Notes: generated from the sequence alone by a model not told the origin. A stretch of DNA of 64,000 nt from Ensifer sp. MPMI2T (GCF_004827385.1 NZ_SRXN01000015.1:62001-126000), one strand, 5' to 3'. Shown: positions 1 to 9,004, numbered from the stretch's first letter. Numbers and translations: made by a program.

Positions 1-1
1 G

Positions 2-418
2 GTTCTCGAAGTAACGGAGAGTATGCCGATTGCGACGCTCTCCGCTGCGGCTGACTTGCTTCAGAGCGCTCGTGAACTGGGATACAAAGTCGCGATAGAC
101 GACTTCGGCACCGGCTACTCGACGCCCGAAACGCTTCTGGCCCTTCCCGTCGATATCGTGAAGATCGACGCCTTTTTCGTACAACGCCTCAGTTACAAGG
201 CAGAGCGTTTCCTTCAGCACATGGTCGGTCTGGCGTCCTGCGCGGCATCCACCGTCATTGTCGAAGGCATCGAAACATATGCCCAGTTAGAGGCTGCAAA
301 AACAGCCGGAGCCACACATGTGCAGGGGTTTCTCTTGTCCGAGCCGACCCTGCCACCCGTCCAACTCGGACAGGTGACTTCCGCCCGGCACGCGGTTGCC
401 TCCAAATGGATGATGTGA
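2..418 (+). CDS. EAL-domain cyclic-di-GMP phosphodiesterase, C-terminal part (5' end outside window)
   Basis: The reading frame is open from the first bases and begins with V-L-E-V-T-E-S, the usual continuation of an EAL domain, so the gene enters from the left. The visible 138 residues hold the DDFGTGYS motif, the V-D-I-V-K-I-D strand, an E-G-I-E motif and Q-G-F near the end. EAL domains hydrolyse cyclic di-GMP to pGpG in the cytoplasm. The DDFGTG and E-G-I-E segments look intact, so catalysis is plausible, but the E-A-L signature and any sensor or GGDEF part lie outside. It ends about 57 bases before the convergent LysR gene. Confidence 0.9.
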   Translation, partial: VLEVTESMPIATLSAAADLLQSARELGYKVAIDDFGTGYSTPETLLALPVDIVKIDAFFVQRLSYKAERFLQHMVGLASCAASTVIVEGIETYAQLEAAKTAGATHVQGFLLSEPTLPPVQLGQVTSARHAVASKWMM

Positions 419-474
419 AGGCGGGACGACGGTTCGGCTTGGCGTGATTTCGCCTATGTTCCCCGCAGCTTCGT

Positions 475-1371
475 TCAAGTCTTTCTCGATTTCCGTATGT
501 ATTCGACGAGCGCGCGGAGCTTCAGCGGCTGCCGGTGGCGTGTGGGATAGTAAAGGTAAAAGCCGGCGAAGGGCGGACAGTAAGCCTCGAGCAGCGGCAC
601 GAGCTCGCCGCGCTCGATATAGGGCTGAAACGTCTCCATCATCCCGAACGTGATCCCCGCTCCGGCCCTGGCCATGCGGATCATAATGCCCATGTCGTTG
701 GTCGTTACGGCCGGGTCCACGGACACATCGAAGTCGCGACCATTCTCCGTAAACTCCCAGCGGTAGGGCGCGGCGTCCGGGCGCGGCCGCCAGCCCACGC
801 AGACATGCATCGGAAGGTCGCGCGGATGGCTGGGGGTGCCATGTCGTTCGATATATCCGGGGGAGGCGACGGCGCATTGTCGTTGCTCCGCCGATACCGC
901 CACCGCGATCATATCCTGCTCGATGACTTCGCCAAGCCGCACGCCCGCATCGAAGCCGGCCTCGACAATGTCGAACTCTTCGTCCGTGATCGTCAGGTCC
1001 AGCTTCACAGTCGGAAAGGCCTCGACAAACCCGGCGAGCAACTTGCCGGACAGGAAGCTCTCGGCGATCGACGAAACGGCGATCCGCAGGCGCCCGCTTG
1101 GATGGGCCTCGACCTCACGCACCGCCTGCACTGCTGCGCTTACCTGGGCGGCGGATAGACGCACAGCCTCGTAAAACAGCTCGCCTGCTTCCGTCAGCCT
1201 GACGCTGCGCGTCGTGCGCTGCACGAGAGCTACGCCGATGCGATCTTCCAGGCGCTGAAGTGCTTGGCTCACCGCCGAGCGGGTGACGCCGAGCCGCTCA
1301 CTCGCAACGCGGAAGTTGCGCGCTTCGGCTATCGCCAGAAACACTGAGATGCCTTCGAAATCATCGACCAT
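475..1371 (-). CDS. LysR-family transcriptional regulator
   Basis: This 298-residue protein has a normal LysR layout: a winged helix-turn-helix at about residues 5-62 (with R-S-A-V-S-Q-A-L-Q-R-L-E as recognition region) followed by a substrate-binding domain from about residue 90. The short family motif around L-V-Q-R-T-T-R-S-V-R-L-T and the C-terminal Y-Y-P-T-R resemble the large AaeR/DmlR-like group that often sits beside oxidoreductases. The start codon is embedded in an 8+8 palindrome, pointing to autoregulation. It is divergent from the Atu4866-type gene and the dehydrogenase, its likely targets. The inducer is unknown. Confidence 0.9.
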   Translation of the reverse strand: MVDDFEGISVFLAIAEARNFRVASERLGVTRSAVSQALQRLEDRIGVALVQRTTRSVRLTEAGELFYEAVRLSAAQVSAAVQAVREVEAHPSGRLRIAVSSIAESFLSGKLLAGFVEAFPTVKLDLTITDEEFDIVEAGFDAGVRLGEVIEQDMIAVAVSAEQRQCAVASPGYIERHGTPSHPRDLPMHVCVGWRPRPDAAPYRWEFTENGRDFDVSVDPAVTTNDMGIMIRMARAGAGITFGMMETFQPYIERGELVPLLEAYCPPFAGFYLYYPTRHRQPLKLRALVEYIRKSRKT

Positions 1372-1391
1372 TGGTTAGAAAATCTAACCAA
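1371..1391. promoter_or_regulatory. Palindromic operator on the LysR start codon
   Basis: TTGGTTAG, five bases, CTAACCAA: perfect 8-bp arms. The first base is shared with the LysR start codon (CAT on the plus strand at 1369-1371). Position and symmetry suit a site for autoregulation and for control of the divergent genes; binding is inferred. Confidence 0.6.
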
Positions 1392-1471
1392 CGCATCCGG
1401 GATTGGCAACTCGATCGCGACATATCAGGCGCATAGCCTCCGATCGTTATCAGACGTTCATGAGAGGAAAC

Positions 1472-1837
1472 ATGTCCACTTCCTTTTGCAAAAACCTGGC
1501 GCTCGGTCCGGCCATCACCTTGCTTGCGACCTGCGGACCGGTGAGTTCCGCGGCCAGTGAAGCCCGGATCCACGATCAACACACGAAGCAGCAAGCAATG
1601 GCGCCGCACCTCTATGTCGGCCTGTGGGTGACGGACGACGGGTATGTCCGGCACGAGCTTCTCGCCAATGGGCGCTACGACGAAGCCCGCGGAAGGCGGC
1701 AAAGCGCCTACCAAGGGCGCTACGAGGTGTCCGGCAATCATATCGAGTATTGGGACGACACCGGTTTCACCGCCGACGGCGATTTTGTGGACGAGAACAC
1801 GCTTCACCACGGCGGCATGATCCTTCGCCGTCGCTGA
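1472..1837 (+). CDS. Atu4866-type secreted protein
   Basis: From the ATG at 1472, which has GAGAGGAAA just upstream, the product is 121 residues. The N-terminus is basic then hydrophobic (residues 1-30, ending S-S-A-A-S-E-A), a likely signal peptide. From about residue 47 the G-L-W-V-T-D-D-G, G-R-Y-D-E-A-R-G, Y-Q-G-R-Y-E-V and Y-W-D-D-T-G-F segments match my memory of the Atu4866 domain family, small beta-rich proteins of unknown function in rhizobia, often near LysR regulators and dehydrogenases. An upstream ATG at 1403 would add 23 residues with no good ribosome site. Function not known. Confidence 0.75.
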   Translation: MSTSFCKNLALGPAITLLATCGPVSSAASEARIHDQHTKQQAMAPHLYVGLWVTDDGYVRHELLANGRYDEARGRRQSAYQGRYEVSGNHIEYWDDTGFTADGDFVDENTLHHGGMILRRR

Positions 1838-1971
1838 TACACTCGCAGCGAAGAGAAAACCGTGCGTGGCTGGATATCGGGCGCGAGGCCGATCCTGGGT
1901 CGAAAGTCGAACCTTTTCAAAACAGGGAAGCCCTCGCATCGCCGCGAGGTGAATAGGAAATGGAGTTAGAG

Positions 1972-2706
1972 ATGTCGAATATTCAAGGTAAAGTCGTCGC
2001 GATCACAGGAGCCAGCAGCGGCATTGGAGAGGCCACGGCACGTGTTCTTTCGGCCGCGGGAGCCCATGTGCTGATCGGTGCGCGGCGGGTGGATCGGCTG
2101 GAACGTCTCGCTGATGAGATCACCGAAGCCGGTGGCTCCGTTCGCGTCAGAAGGCTCGACGTGACCAGCCGAACGGATGTTGATGCCTTTGCGCGTCACG
2201 CCCGATCAGAGTTCGGCCGTCTCGACGTCATCGTCAACAATGCCGGCGTCATGCCGTTGTCGCCGCTGGCCGCGCTCAATGTCGACGAGTGGGAACGCAT
2301 GGTTGACGTCAACATCAAAGGCGTCCTCTATGGCATCGCAGCGGCACTGCCCATCATGAGCGAGCAGGAGAGAGGGCAGATCGTCAATCTTTCGTCGATC
2401 GGCGGTCACAGCGTTTCGCCGACCGCCGCCGTCTATTGCGCTACCAAATTCGCCGTCTGCGCGATCTCCGATGGCTTGCGGCAAGAGACAGACAAAATCC
2501 GCGTCACCGTCATCTCGCCCGGGACCACGACGTCAGAGCTTGCCGATACCATTACCGACCCGACCGCCCGCGACGCGATGAAGGCTTGGCGCGCGATCAC
2601 CATCAGTCCCGAAGCGGTCGCCAACGCGATCCTTTACGCGGTGAGCCAGCCGGAGGACGTCGATGTCAGTGAGATCATTATCCGACCGACGGCTAGCCCC
2701 CACTGA
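1972..2706 (+). CDS. Short-chain dehydrogenase/reductase (SDR)
   Basis: A classical SDR of 244 residues, cytosolic and NAD(P)-dependent. Seen directly: the nucleotide motif T-G-A-S-S-G-I-G at residues 12-19, N-N-A-G near 89, the catalytic Ser before Y-C-A-T-K (Tyr and Lys near 150-155) and the S-P-G-T-T-T segment. A-R-R after the second strand suggests a preference for NADP. The ATG at 1972 is chosen because GGAG lies six bases before it; an in-frame ATG at 1960 has its AGGA too close. It follows the Atu4866-type gene and probably shares control by the LysR regulator. Substrate not determinable. Confidence 0.9.
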   Translation: MSNIQGKVVAITGASSGIGEATARVLSAAGAHVLIGARRVDRLERLADEITEAGGSVRVRRLDVTSRTDVDAFARHARSEFGRLDVIVNNAGVMPLSPLAALNVDEWERMVDVNIKGVLYGIAAALPIMSEQERGQIVNLSSIGGHSVSPTAAVYCATKFAVCAISDGLRQETDKIRVTVISPGTTTSELADTITDPTARDAMKAWRAITISPEAVANAILYAVSQPEDVDVSEIIIRPTASPH

Positions 2707-2722
2707 ACTCGGCGTATTGCAA

Positions 2723-2745
2723 CGGCGGTGGCAGCACCACCGCCG
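2723..2745. terminator. Hairpin between convergent genes
   Basis: Perfect 9-bp stem CGGCGGTGG / CCACCGCCG with a five-base loop, placed between the stops of the dehydrogenase (+) and the membrane protein (-). There is no clear T-run on either side, so factor-independent termination is only possible. Confidence 0.45.
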
Positions 2746-2787
2746 CTGCCGTGCCTCGACCTGATGGTCGCCCGACCGCGGGCGAAT

Positions 2788-4602
2788 CTACAGGGTCCGT
2801 ACACCGGCCAAAGCCGCCTGGTTTCTGACCTGACCATTTGCCTGCAAGCTCAAAGCGAACGTCACGAGCGCGATCAACGAGAATAGAGAATTGGATACCA
2901 AGTTAACCAGAAATGTCGTTCGATAGTCAGGTTCGATCAAGATGCTGGTCTCGAGCAGAATATAAATCACGATGAATATTACTGCGAAGCAATAGAGCGG
3001 GAGCCTTTTAGATCTTTGTTCGCTCTCGCTAACACAATCCGTTATTACGCAGATACCGACACCATACATTGCCGGAATGAGAGAGCAGATCGCGTAATAC
3101 CCCGTCAGGACAAGAACCCCTCCTCGGTCGATCCCCAACAGCGCTGCGACACTGTCATATCTCCACTGATACAGAATGACCCAAATGATGGCTGTGGCGA
3201 ACGCACAAGTCATCGCGGCAAAGACGATGCCGCCATACTGGGAAAGTGGGAAATTGCGTATATCCGAGAAGGGTATCCATGTACCCTGGTCGATCTTGTG
3301 CGTTCGTATGAAAAGAGCGCAAATCCCTGCCGCGAGGAAGCTTGTAAAGAGTGATGCTGACGTGAAGAAAGCCTCTTCGAACGGACCGACGTTCGAAGGG
3401 CCAAACAACGCGGCACGTATCTTGTGGTATGCGGTCAACAGGATCACGCAGCCTACAAATGCAGTGAAGGTCGACAACAAGGCTGCATTATTCCATGGCC
3501 GAGGCTTGCTGCGGCTCCTTCGTACGAGCAACAGCAGTTCTCTGAGCACGACGTCGAGCGGCCGCGCTCCTTGGTCCGGATGCAGATGTGCCTTCATCAC
3601 TCTCGTGTCATTGAGAGCGATGATCGAAAAGACGGCACTCAATCTGCGGTTGGATATGCCGATTTCCGTCGCTTTCGCGCGCCACAGGTCCGCAAGCGTC
3701 AGGTAGGACTGAATGTCCTCTTGCTGCATTGAGGCGAAAGACGACGTCGGGTTAGCGAGAATTTCGGCGGAAATCGATTGAATTCTTTGCGAATCGCCGT
3801 CCCCGACGGGGACTTCCGGCGAAGTGTTGCTTTTTTCGATTATGTATCTCACGACGGGTGACGCCAAGGTCTTTGAAACAAGTTCCTTTACTTCCTGCTT
3901 CAGGCTTTCGGACTTGGGCTTGAGAACGTCCAGGACATCGCGGTATTTGTCGAATTCTCCCGCTGACCAAATGTCCTGGCCGTTGATCGTCCATCTGGCA
4001 AAGAGCTCCGCGCCTACCGTCCGCCTTGCCACTTTGTCAGCCTCTTCGCGCGAGCAACCCGCGTAAAGAGCAAGACTTTGAATCTTGCGAAACCGTTGGA
4101 GGTCCGGCTCATAGCGGGGATCCCTTCCCACATACGCTTCGATCTCGCTCTGGGAGAGCTTGGTGACCCGCTCAAAAAACTCATCGGGAATGTTGGACAC
4201 GCTATGGGCCATGCTGCGCAGGGAAAGCTCGATCTGGGCGAACAACGGGGTGGACGGGATGACGCCTATGACAATAAGGGCCGCACCAAGCGGCCATGCC
4301 GGTCCTTCAAACCCATCGAGTTTTCCCTCGGCCAGGACGCGTATGATCGGCTGTGACGCGCACATGAAGAAATAGAGGATTTCCAGTGATACGGTGTAGA
4401 TGAGGTAGGCCTTGCGGAAAACGCTCTTGCCGACAATCGCCGGCAACGAAAGAAGACGTACGAAGTCGAATTCCTCGCCTCTGGGCGGTGTTATAAGGGA
4501 CTCGACGCGCTTTCTTGAATGAAAGGCGATCGTCAAAGCCCCGAACAGGAAGGTCAGGCTTGTTGGGTCACGCAACCAGTCAACCGAAAGCAACGCGCCC
4601 AT
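2788..4602 (-). CDS. Large polytopic membrane protein, unknown family
   Basis: About 604 residues. Three hydrophobic segments lie in the first 130 residues, a long soluble stretch of about 240 residues follows, and six hydrophobic helices fill the last 220 residues. The soluble part is charged and helical. I do not recognise the family. The ATG at 4602 is preferred to the GTG at 4611 because a GAGGGGG ribosome site lies about nine bases upstream; that site overlaps the stop of the 38-residue peptide gene, which suggests translational coupling. The coding sequence is visibly less GC-rich than its surroundings, as expected for acquired DNA. It is the last gene of the caspase/papain/GH19 locus and could be its membrane component, but that is inference. 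Confidence 0.75.
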   Translation of the reverse strand: MGALLSVDWLRDPTSLTFLFGALTIAFHSRKRVESLITPPRGEEFDFVRLLSLPAIVGKSVFRKAYLIYTVSLEILYFFMCASQPIIRVLAEGKLDGFEGPAWPLGAALIVIGVIPSTPLFAQIELSLRSMAHSVSNIPDEFFERVTKLSQSEIEAYVGRDPRYEPDLQRFRKIQSLALYAGCSREEADKVARRTVGAELFARWTINGQDIWSAGEFDKYRDVLDVLKPKSESLKQEVKELVSKTLASPVVRYIIEKSNTSPEVPVGDGDSQRIQSISAEILANPTSSFASMQQEDIQSYLTLADLWRAKATEIGISNRRLSAVFSIIALNDTRVMKAHLHPDQGARPLDVVLRELLLLVRRSRSKPRPWNNAALLSTFTAFVGCVILLTAYHKIRAALFGPSNVGPFEEAFFTSASLFTSFLAAGICALFIRTHKIDQGTWIPFSDIRNFPLSQYGGIVFAAMTCAFATAIIWVILYQWRYDSVAALLGIDRGGVLVLTGYYAICSLIPAMYGVGICVITDCVSESEQRSKRLPLYCFAVIFIVIYILLETSILIEPDYRTTFLVNLVSNSLFSLIALVTFALSLQANGQVRNQAALAGVRTL

Positions 4603-4615
4603 AGTGTGCACCCCC

Positions 4616-4732
4616 TCAGCATCGATTGATTTGCGGATTACATTGCGCGTTCGCGTCGCCCGATGCCGCGGGCACTAGCCCACATGCTATGGCGACCGCC
4701 AAAAGTAGGGTCAGGAGGAAGTTCTTTCGCAT
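4616..4732 (-). CDS. Short secreted peptide, 38 residues
   Basis: A short open frame starts at ATG 4732 with GTGGAG six bases upstream (a good ribosome site) and ends at 4616. It encodes M-R-K-N-F then a Leu/Ala-rich core, a normal signal peptide, with a likely A-N-A cleavage site before the tail Q-C-N-P-Q-I-N-R-C. The mature product could thus be a nine-residue peptide with two cysteines; a lipoprotein is less likely because A-I-A-C is a poor lipobox. Its stop overlaps the ribosome site of the membrane protein gene, so it may be a leader peptide, a secreted signal or a toxin-like peptide. Confidence 0.55.
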   Translation of the reverse strand: MRKNFLLTLLLAVAIACGLVPAASGDANAQCNPQINRC

Positions 4733-4880
4733 GGCCAGCTCCACGAATAGATCTCGCGGCACATTTCAGGCGTGAGATGGTTGAGGTTCGATACAGAGCC
4801 GCCTTTGGAAAGAATAAGCTCCTTCGAATATGGAGGCGGCTTGTAGATATTACATGATAGCGCGCATTGTTCGCTGGAAC

Positions 4881-4896
4881 TGTTACTTTTGTTACA
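4881..4896. promoter_or_regulatory. Possible operator TGTTAC-N4-GTTACA
   Basis: One mismatch from the perfect palindrome TGTTAC-N4-GTAACA found at 10756-10771 on the other side of the same locus. It lies about 150 bases upstream of the peptide/membrane gene pair. A shared regulator is inferred from the two sites only. Confidence 0.35.
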
Positions 4897-5006
4897 CTAT
4901 GGTGTCTCTAGCTGGTGTGAAACCAATTATCTTTCCCGTGATGCTAGCTTGCGAAACGGCAAACTGCATCGGCGAGTCGATAGCGGCCTTCCAGTGACAC
5001 AGAAGG

Positions 5007-5027
5007 CGGCTCCCTCGTCGGGAGCCG
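5007..5027. terminator. Hairpin after the caspase gene
   Basis: Perfect 8-bp stem CGGCTCCC / GGGAGCCG with a five-base loop, about 45 bases beyond the caspase stop codon in the direction of transcription (minus). No T-run follows, so it may be a Rho-dependent end or a processing or stability hairpin. Confidence 0.4.
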
Positions 5028-5072
5028 ACTGGCCGAGTTCCCTGTATCCTTTCAGCGACCTCTCGGAGACGA

Positions 5073-6992
5073 TCAGATGGCGAAGGGCGTCTGCGCATCG
5101 TAAATCGGGTTCCTCGGTCCGACCTGCCAATGGTTGGGTGTTTGATCGGGTGGCAATTTCATCATGATGGCCCGGTGGAAGGCGGCATAGTCGCGATTGA
5201 AGCGACCATGGTTCCAGGTGGAGATCAACGCGGCGGTAAAGGCGCCATTGCCGATCCCGTCAAGCGAGAGCTGATTGTCCTGGCATCCGGAAATCAGGCG
5301 CACGCTGCACGAGATTGGGGACGTGATCTCGCGGGTTAGATTGCGCCCTTCGCCAAGCGTGATGGACGCGCCCAGCCGGGCGTAGAAGTCGCGGTTCTGG
5401 CGGAATGTCCGCGTGGCGACATCGATGGGCATAGCGCGCGGTATTCCGGCAGCAACCGCGTTACCGTTCGTCAATGCATGCCCGTTGGGGACGCCGGCGC
5501 GTACGACGGTACCACTATGGCAACTGTCCGAGATCATCAGCACCCGAACCCCAGCCTTGAATTCCGACCAGAGGCCATAGAGCTCGTCATCAACAAGCTG
5601 GCCGTCATAGAGGCACCAGGTTTCGTCGGTGGAATCGTCTTCATCGTTGTTGAAATCGGGGAGCTGTCCGCCGTGTCCCGAATAGCTGATCAAGAAGATA
5701 TCACCCTGCTTGAGGTCCCTTGCAGCTGTCTTGATCTCGTTGATGACGTTCTGCCTAGTCGCCTCCTTGGTAAGGAGTGACTTGGTCTCGTATCCGAGAC
5801 CGTTTGCGATTTCCTGCATGTCGCTTGCGTCGAATTCACAGGCGCGCAGCGGTCCTTCCCAGCCCGCGTAGTGGGCGGCACTGACCATGTTCAGGCCAAT
5901 GTGGAGAGACATTCCTGACGGACCGTCTGTTGCCCGGGAACCCGCGGCCGCCGGGCGGGCAGGGGTTTCGACTGCTGCTGTCGCGGCCGCCGGCGTCTTG
6001 GATCTTCCGGCGCGCGCCTTGCTCGCTTTATGCTCGACGTCGCGCGCCCTTGCGGCGAACTGTTCGATCAAGGCCGAGAATTTCTGCGCCACCTTGGCAT
6101 AGCCATTGTCCGTCGGATGCAACTCGTCGAACCACTCCGTTGCGTTCACGGTGTTGCGACAATTGATGTAGTTGAGCCGCGCCGATGAGCTTTGCAGCAG
6201 CGACAGGCGTTCGTTGAAGCGATCAATCATGACGCGCGCAATCGCCCGCTGGAAATCCGGATCCTTGATGCCTCGCGATTCCATCGGCTTGCCAAGCCAA
6301 CTTCCCTTTGCCGGGATTGTGTAGTCGTAACCGTGGCATAGGATCTGCACTTTCGGGAAAGCCTTGGCGACCTGACGAACGAGCTTACCATACATGCCAA
6401 TTGCATCGTCCAGCATCGTCTCGAACGAGGGCCTAAGATGCCCTTCGGGTGGCAAGGCAGGATCGAAATCGAAGAGATGAGCAGCGAGGTTGCCGCCCGC
6501 CACGACGTCGTTGCCGCCGCCGCTGAACAGGAAGATGGATGCTCCCGTGTTTTCGATGGCATCCATGTATTCGGCTTGCCTCAGCATGTTCGACAATGTG
6601 TCTCCAGCGGCATCCAGGCTGAAGATTGCGTAGTGCTTCATCAACTGGTCGATGACGTCCATCAGGCGGAATGGATACTGGAACCAGCTGTCGCCCTCGG
6701 AGACGATGATCGGTCCCTTGTAATCTCCGCTGCCGATGCGATTGTGGAAGGCGGCCTGGCGGCGAAGGCGTGAAATAAAATTCGCGCTGTTCAGAAGAGC
6801 AGCGCTGCGGGCCCGTCCTTCGGGCGTCGCGGGAACCGTGACGAGTTCACGATTGATCGCAAGGACGGGATTGAAGGGTCCCGACTTCTCGTCGTCGACC
6901 GTAAAGTATTTCTGAAGCTCCTGCTCGCTCAGACTGGGATCAGCAAGCTTCCTGTTCAGTTCTTCCAAAGATATTTTGCTGCTTGACGTCAT
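5073..6992 (-). CDS. SGNH hydrolase fused to a caspase-family (C14) protease
   Basis: 639 residues in two domains. Residues about 93-315 form an SGNH/GDSL hydrolase: G-D-S-W with Ser102, G-G-G-N-D with Asn161, and D-E-L-H-P with Asp289/His292. A low-complexity Ala/Pro/Lys linker follows (about 320-358). Residues about 360-639 are a caspase/metacaspase fold: L-H-I-G-L-N start, catalytic His440 in S-Y-S-G-H-G-G and Cys491 in S-D-S-C-H-S-G. An acidic D-D-S-T-D-E-T-W segment follows the His, as in bacterial orthocaspases. Both catalytic sets look intact. No signal peptide. The start has GGGAGG upstream and overlaps the papain-like gene by 53 bases, so the two are probably co-translated. The acyl ester target and the protease substrate are unknown. 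Confidence 0.9.
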   Translation of the reverse strand: MTSSSKISLEELNRKLADPSLSEQELQKYFTVDDEKSGPFNPVLAINRELVTVPATPEGRARSAALLNSANFISRLRRQAAFHNRIGSGDYKGPIIVSEGDSWFQYPFRLMDVIDQLMKHYAIFSLDAAGDTLSNMLRQAEYMDAIENTGASIFLFSGGGNDVVAGGNLAAHLFDFDPALPPEGHLRPSFETMLDDAIGMYGKLVRQVAKAFPKVQILCHGYDYTIPAKGSWLGKPMESRGIKDPDFQRAIARVMIDRFNERLSLLQSSSARLNYINCRNTVNATEWFDELHPTDNGYAKVAQKFSALIEQFAARARDVEHKASKARAGRSKTPAAATAAVETPARPAAAGSRATDGPSGMSLHIGLNMVSAAHYAGWEGPLRACEFDASDMQEIANGLGYETKSLLTKEATRQNVINEIKTAARDLKQGDIFLISYSGHGGQLPDFNNDEDDSTDETWCLYDGQLVDDELYGLWSEFKAGVRVLMISDSCHSGTVVRAGVPNGHALTNGNAVAAGIPRAMPIDVATRTFRQNRDFYARLGASITLGEGRNLTREITSPISCSVRLISGCQDNQLSLDGIGNGAFTAALISTWNHGRFNRDYAAFHRAIMMKLPPDQTPNHWQVGPRNPIYDAQTPFAI

Positions 6993-8970
6993 AGCGCGTC
7001 CTCCCTCTTTGCCGGGCGGGAATATCCGAGACCGGCGCGATGCGGTTGAGTATCTGGCCGAGCAGGTCGGTCTTCAGCTGAAGATCTTCCTGTTGGAGCA
7101 ATTCTCCGAGACGAGGCGGGATGGAGATTTCGTTGATCTGGATTTTCGAGAAGGAGGGATGATTCTTCCAGATCTCATCGATTCGAGTCTTGCGAAGCGA
7201 CTTGCCGATGAAGACCGGCGGCGGACCGCTCGAGCGATCGGAAAATGCCTTCTCTATGAGATCGAGTATAGACTTCGAGTACATGCCCACCGTCAGCCTT
7301 CCATCCGTCGCGGAACCAGGGATGTGCAGGGCGACGGCCGGCGCATTGGTTCGATTTGTGGATGGCAGTGCCGATATCAGGTGTGCGAAGCCGTCCGCAA
7401 AGTCCTTTGCTTCAATGGTCGGCGTGATGAGGTCGAGACTGGCGAGACGCGTGGCGAGTAGGCGGAACGATGCCACGCGGTCACGTCTCCACCTTTCGAT
7501 AAGGTCGCGGAAGAGCAGGACGCCAGCGCCATCGCAAATGATGTGCAGGGAATATTGGTCCAGCGCCAGCAGGCACCCCAGGACGTGATCGACCGGACCT
7601 TTTATTGCTGCCGACTTCCGGCTGGCCGACACGACGTCGCGCCAGAACGACCGACCTATCCCATGTGTAAGGTCCTCGATCAGGTGGTCCAGCCGATCGC
7701 TGCGGACGTCGATCTGCTTGGTGGCTTCCGTGAAAAGGCTGGAGAGGACGGCAGTGGTCTGGTCGACGAAGTCGTTGCACCAAGCAATCGTCAGGGGGTA
7801 GAGGCCATGCTGCTTTATCGCATTCTTTTCTCGTGCGATCTGCTGCGCGGTCTGACCGAGCCCCAGCAAACTGCCGCCGAAACGCAGGAGAATTCCGCGG
7901 TAGCCGCGATTGGCCGGGTCATGCTCTGGCGCCCAGACGGGCGCTGTCGGCTGATTGTCTCGGCGGTCCCGACTGAGGAACCTGACGGTCTCATCGAATG
8001 TTTTGGCGGAATATGGATAAGGCGCCCTTTTAACCTCTTCGCCATCGTCGAGGTGGATAAGGTGGCCCAGCACCTCGTAACCTGGAGTACAGGCAACACG
8101 GGCAGGCTTGCGAGCAAAAAAGATGCCCTGTTCCCCAATGGAGAGATCGAAGGCGCCGGGGGTGGAAACGCCTAGCCGAAGTACCCAGCCGTCGAAGATG
8201 TTGTCGGCCCAGTCCTGATACGACCAGTGCCCCAATCCCTTGCAGCCGAGATAGCCGCCCCATTGCGTCCCCCACGAATTCAATACCAGAAAGCCGGTGC
8301 TGTCATATCCGACGACGACAAACGCGTGGCCGCCGCCGTCTCCGGTCGACTGCATGATCTTGCCGGCACTGGCGCGCACTGCTTCGACATTCCAGCCGGC
8401 ATGCGTCGCCGCGGAAACAAGAACCGGTCCTACTTCGTTCAGCGCCGCATGATAATCGTTGAGGCTTGGGCGCAGGCGATAATAGGCGCCGAGCGACACC
8501 TCGCGTGCTGCCTTGGCACGCCTTACATTCAGCGTTCCGCCGGGATTGCCGGGTTCGTATTTCCAGAGTTCGTCGGAGCAAACGCCATGGTGGTAAAAGC
8601 CTTTGATGACCTCCCGGAGGGAAAGACCCTCATCGCCGTCGGCTGGTTCGCGCGGTCGAGCCATCTCGTAAAGCATGCGCGCGCTGACCGGCACGTTGGC
8701 AGCTGCATCCTTGCAATCGAGCATTCTCTGGAGATCGATGAGACTGGCGAGCGCCTGGGCGCTGCACGTGCCCTCCACGCCCTGATTTCGCGGCAGCCAG
8801 TACAAGGGTTCGGCCCTTTTCAGCGCATCAATTACGATTGCTGCCGGCGACAGCATTGGCAAGAGCGGGCGAAGGTTCGGCGAGTAGATCTGATCGCGCA
8901 AATCGATCGGATCACGCGGAACATTGCGTACCATCTCCTGCCGCTTGCGAGAAAAGACCTGCATGGTCAT
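6940..8970 (-). CDS. Papain-like (C1) protease fused to a degenerate alpha/beta-hydrolase
   Basis: 676 residues. The first ~275 are papain-like: oxyanion Gln63 and catalytic Cys69 in N-Q-G-V-E-G-T-C-S, His215 in G-G-G-H-A-F, Asn231 in L-N-S-W-G-T. No signal or propeptide of usual length precedes Cys69. From about residue 355 the chain resembles a lipase-like alpha/beta-hydrolase, but where a G-H-S-A-G elbow would be expected it reads I-C-D-G-A-G-V (478-484), so the nucleophilic Ser is absent; the later Y-S-K-S-I-L motif is kept. The second domain is therefore probably a binding or inhibitory module. It lies upstream of and overlaps the caspase fusion. The start at 8970 has only a weak ribosome site; ATG 8964 is an alternative. 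Confidence 0.85.
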   Translation of the reverse strand: MTMQVFSRKRQEMVRNVPRDPIDLRDQIYSPNLRPLLPMLSPAAIVIDALKRAEPLYWLPRNQGVEGTCSAQALASLIDLQRMLDCKDAAANVPVSARMLYEMARPREPADGDEGLSLREVIKGFYHHGVCSDELWKYEPGNPGGTLNVRRAKAAREVSLGAYYRLRPSLNDYHAALNEVGPVLVSAATHAGWNVEAVRASAGKIMQSTGDGGGHAFVVVGYDSTGFLVLNSWGTQWGGYLGCKGLGHWSYQDWADNIFDGWVLRLGVSTPGAFDLSIGEQGIFFARKPARVACTPGYEVLGHLIHLDDGEEVKRAPYPYSAKTFDETVRFLSRDRRDNQPTAPVWAPEHDPANRGYRGILLRFGGSLLGLGQTAQQIAREKNAIKQHGLYPLTIAWCNDFVDQTTAVLSSLFTEATKQIDVRSDRLDHLIEDLTHGIGRSFWRDVVSASRKSAAIKGPVDHVLGCLLALDQYSLHIICDGAGVLLFRDLIERWRRDRVASFRLLATRLASLDLITPTIEAKDFADGFAHLISALPSTNRTNAPAVALHIPGSATDGRLTVGMYSKSILDLIEKAFSDRSSGPPPVFIGKSLRKTRIDEIWKNHPSFSKIQINEISIPPRLGELLQQEDLQLKTDLLGQILNRIAPVSDIPARQRGRTRYDVKQQNIFGRTEQEAC

Positions 8971-9004
8971 AAGCGCCCAAAATCACGAATAAGGTTGTGA
9001 TCGG

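Larger units (their letters stand above)
4733..5072. other. 340-bp gene-free stretch inside the caspase locus
   Basis: Between the caspase gene and the short peptide gene. It holds a TGTTAC-N4-GTTACA site at 4881-4896 and a GC-rich hairpin at 5007-5027, listed separately. It is AT-richer near 4840-4930, consistent with a promoter for the peptide/membrane pair. No further coding potential was seen. Confidence 0.6.
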
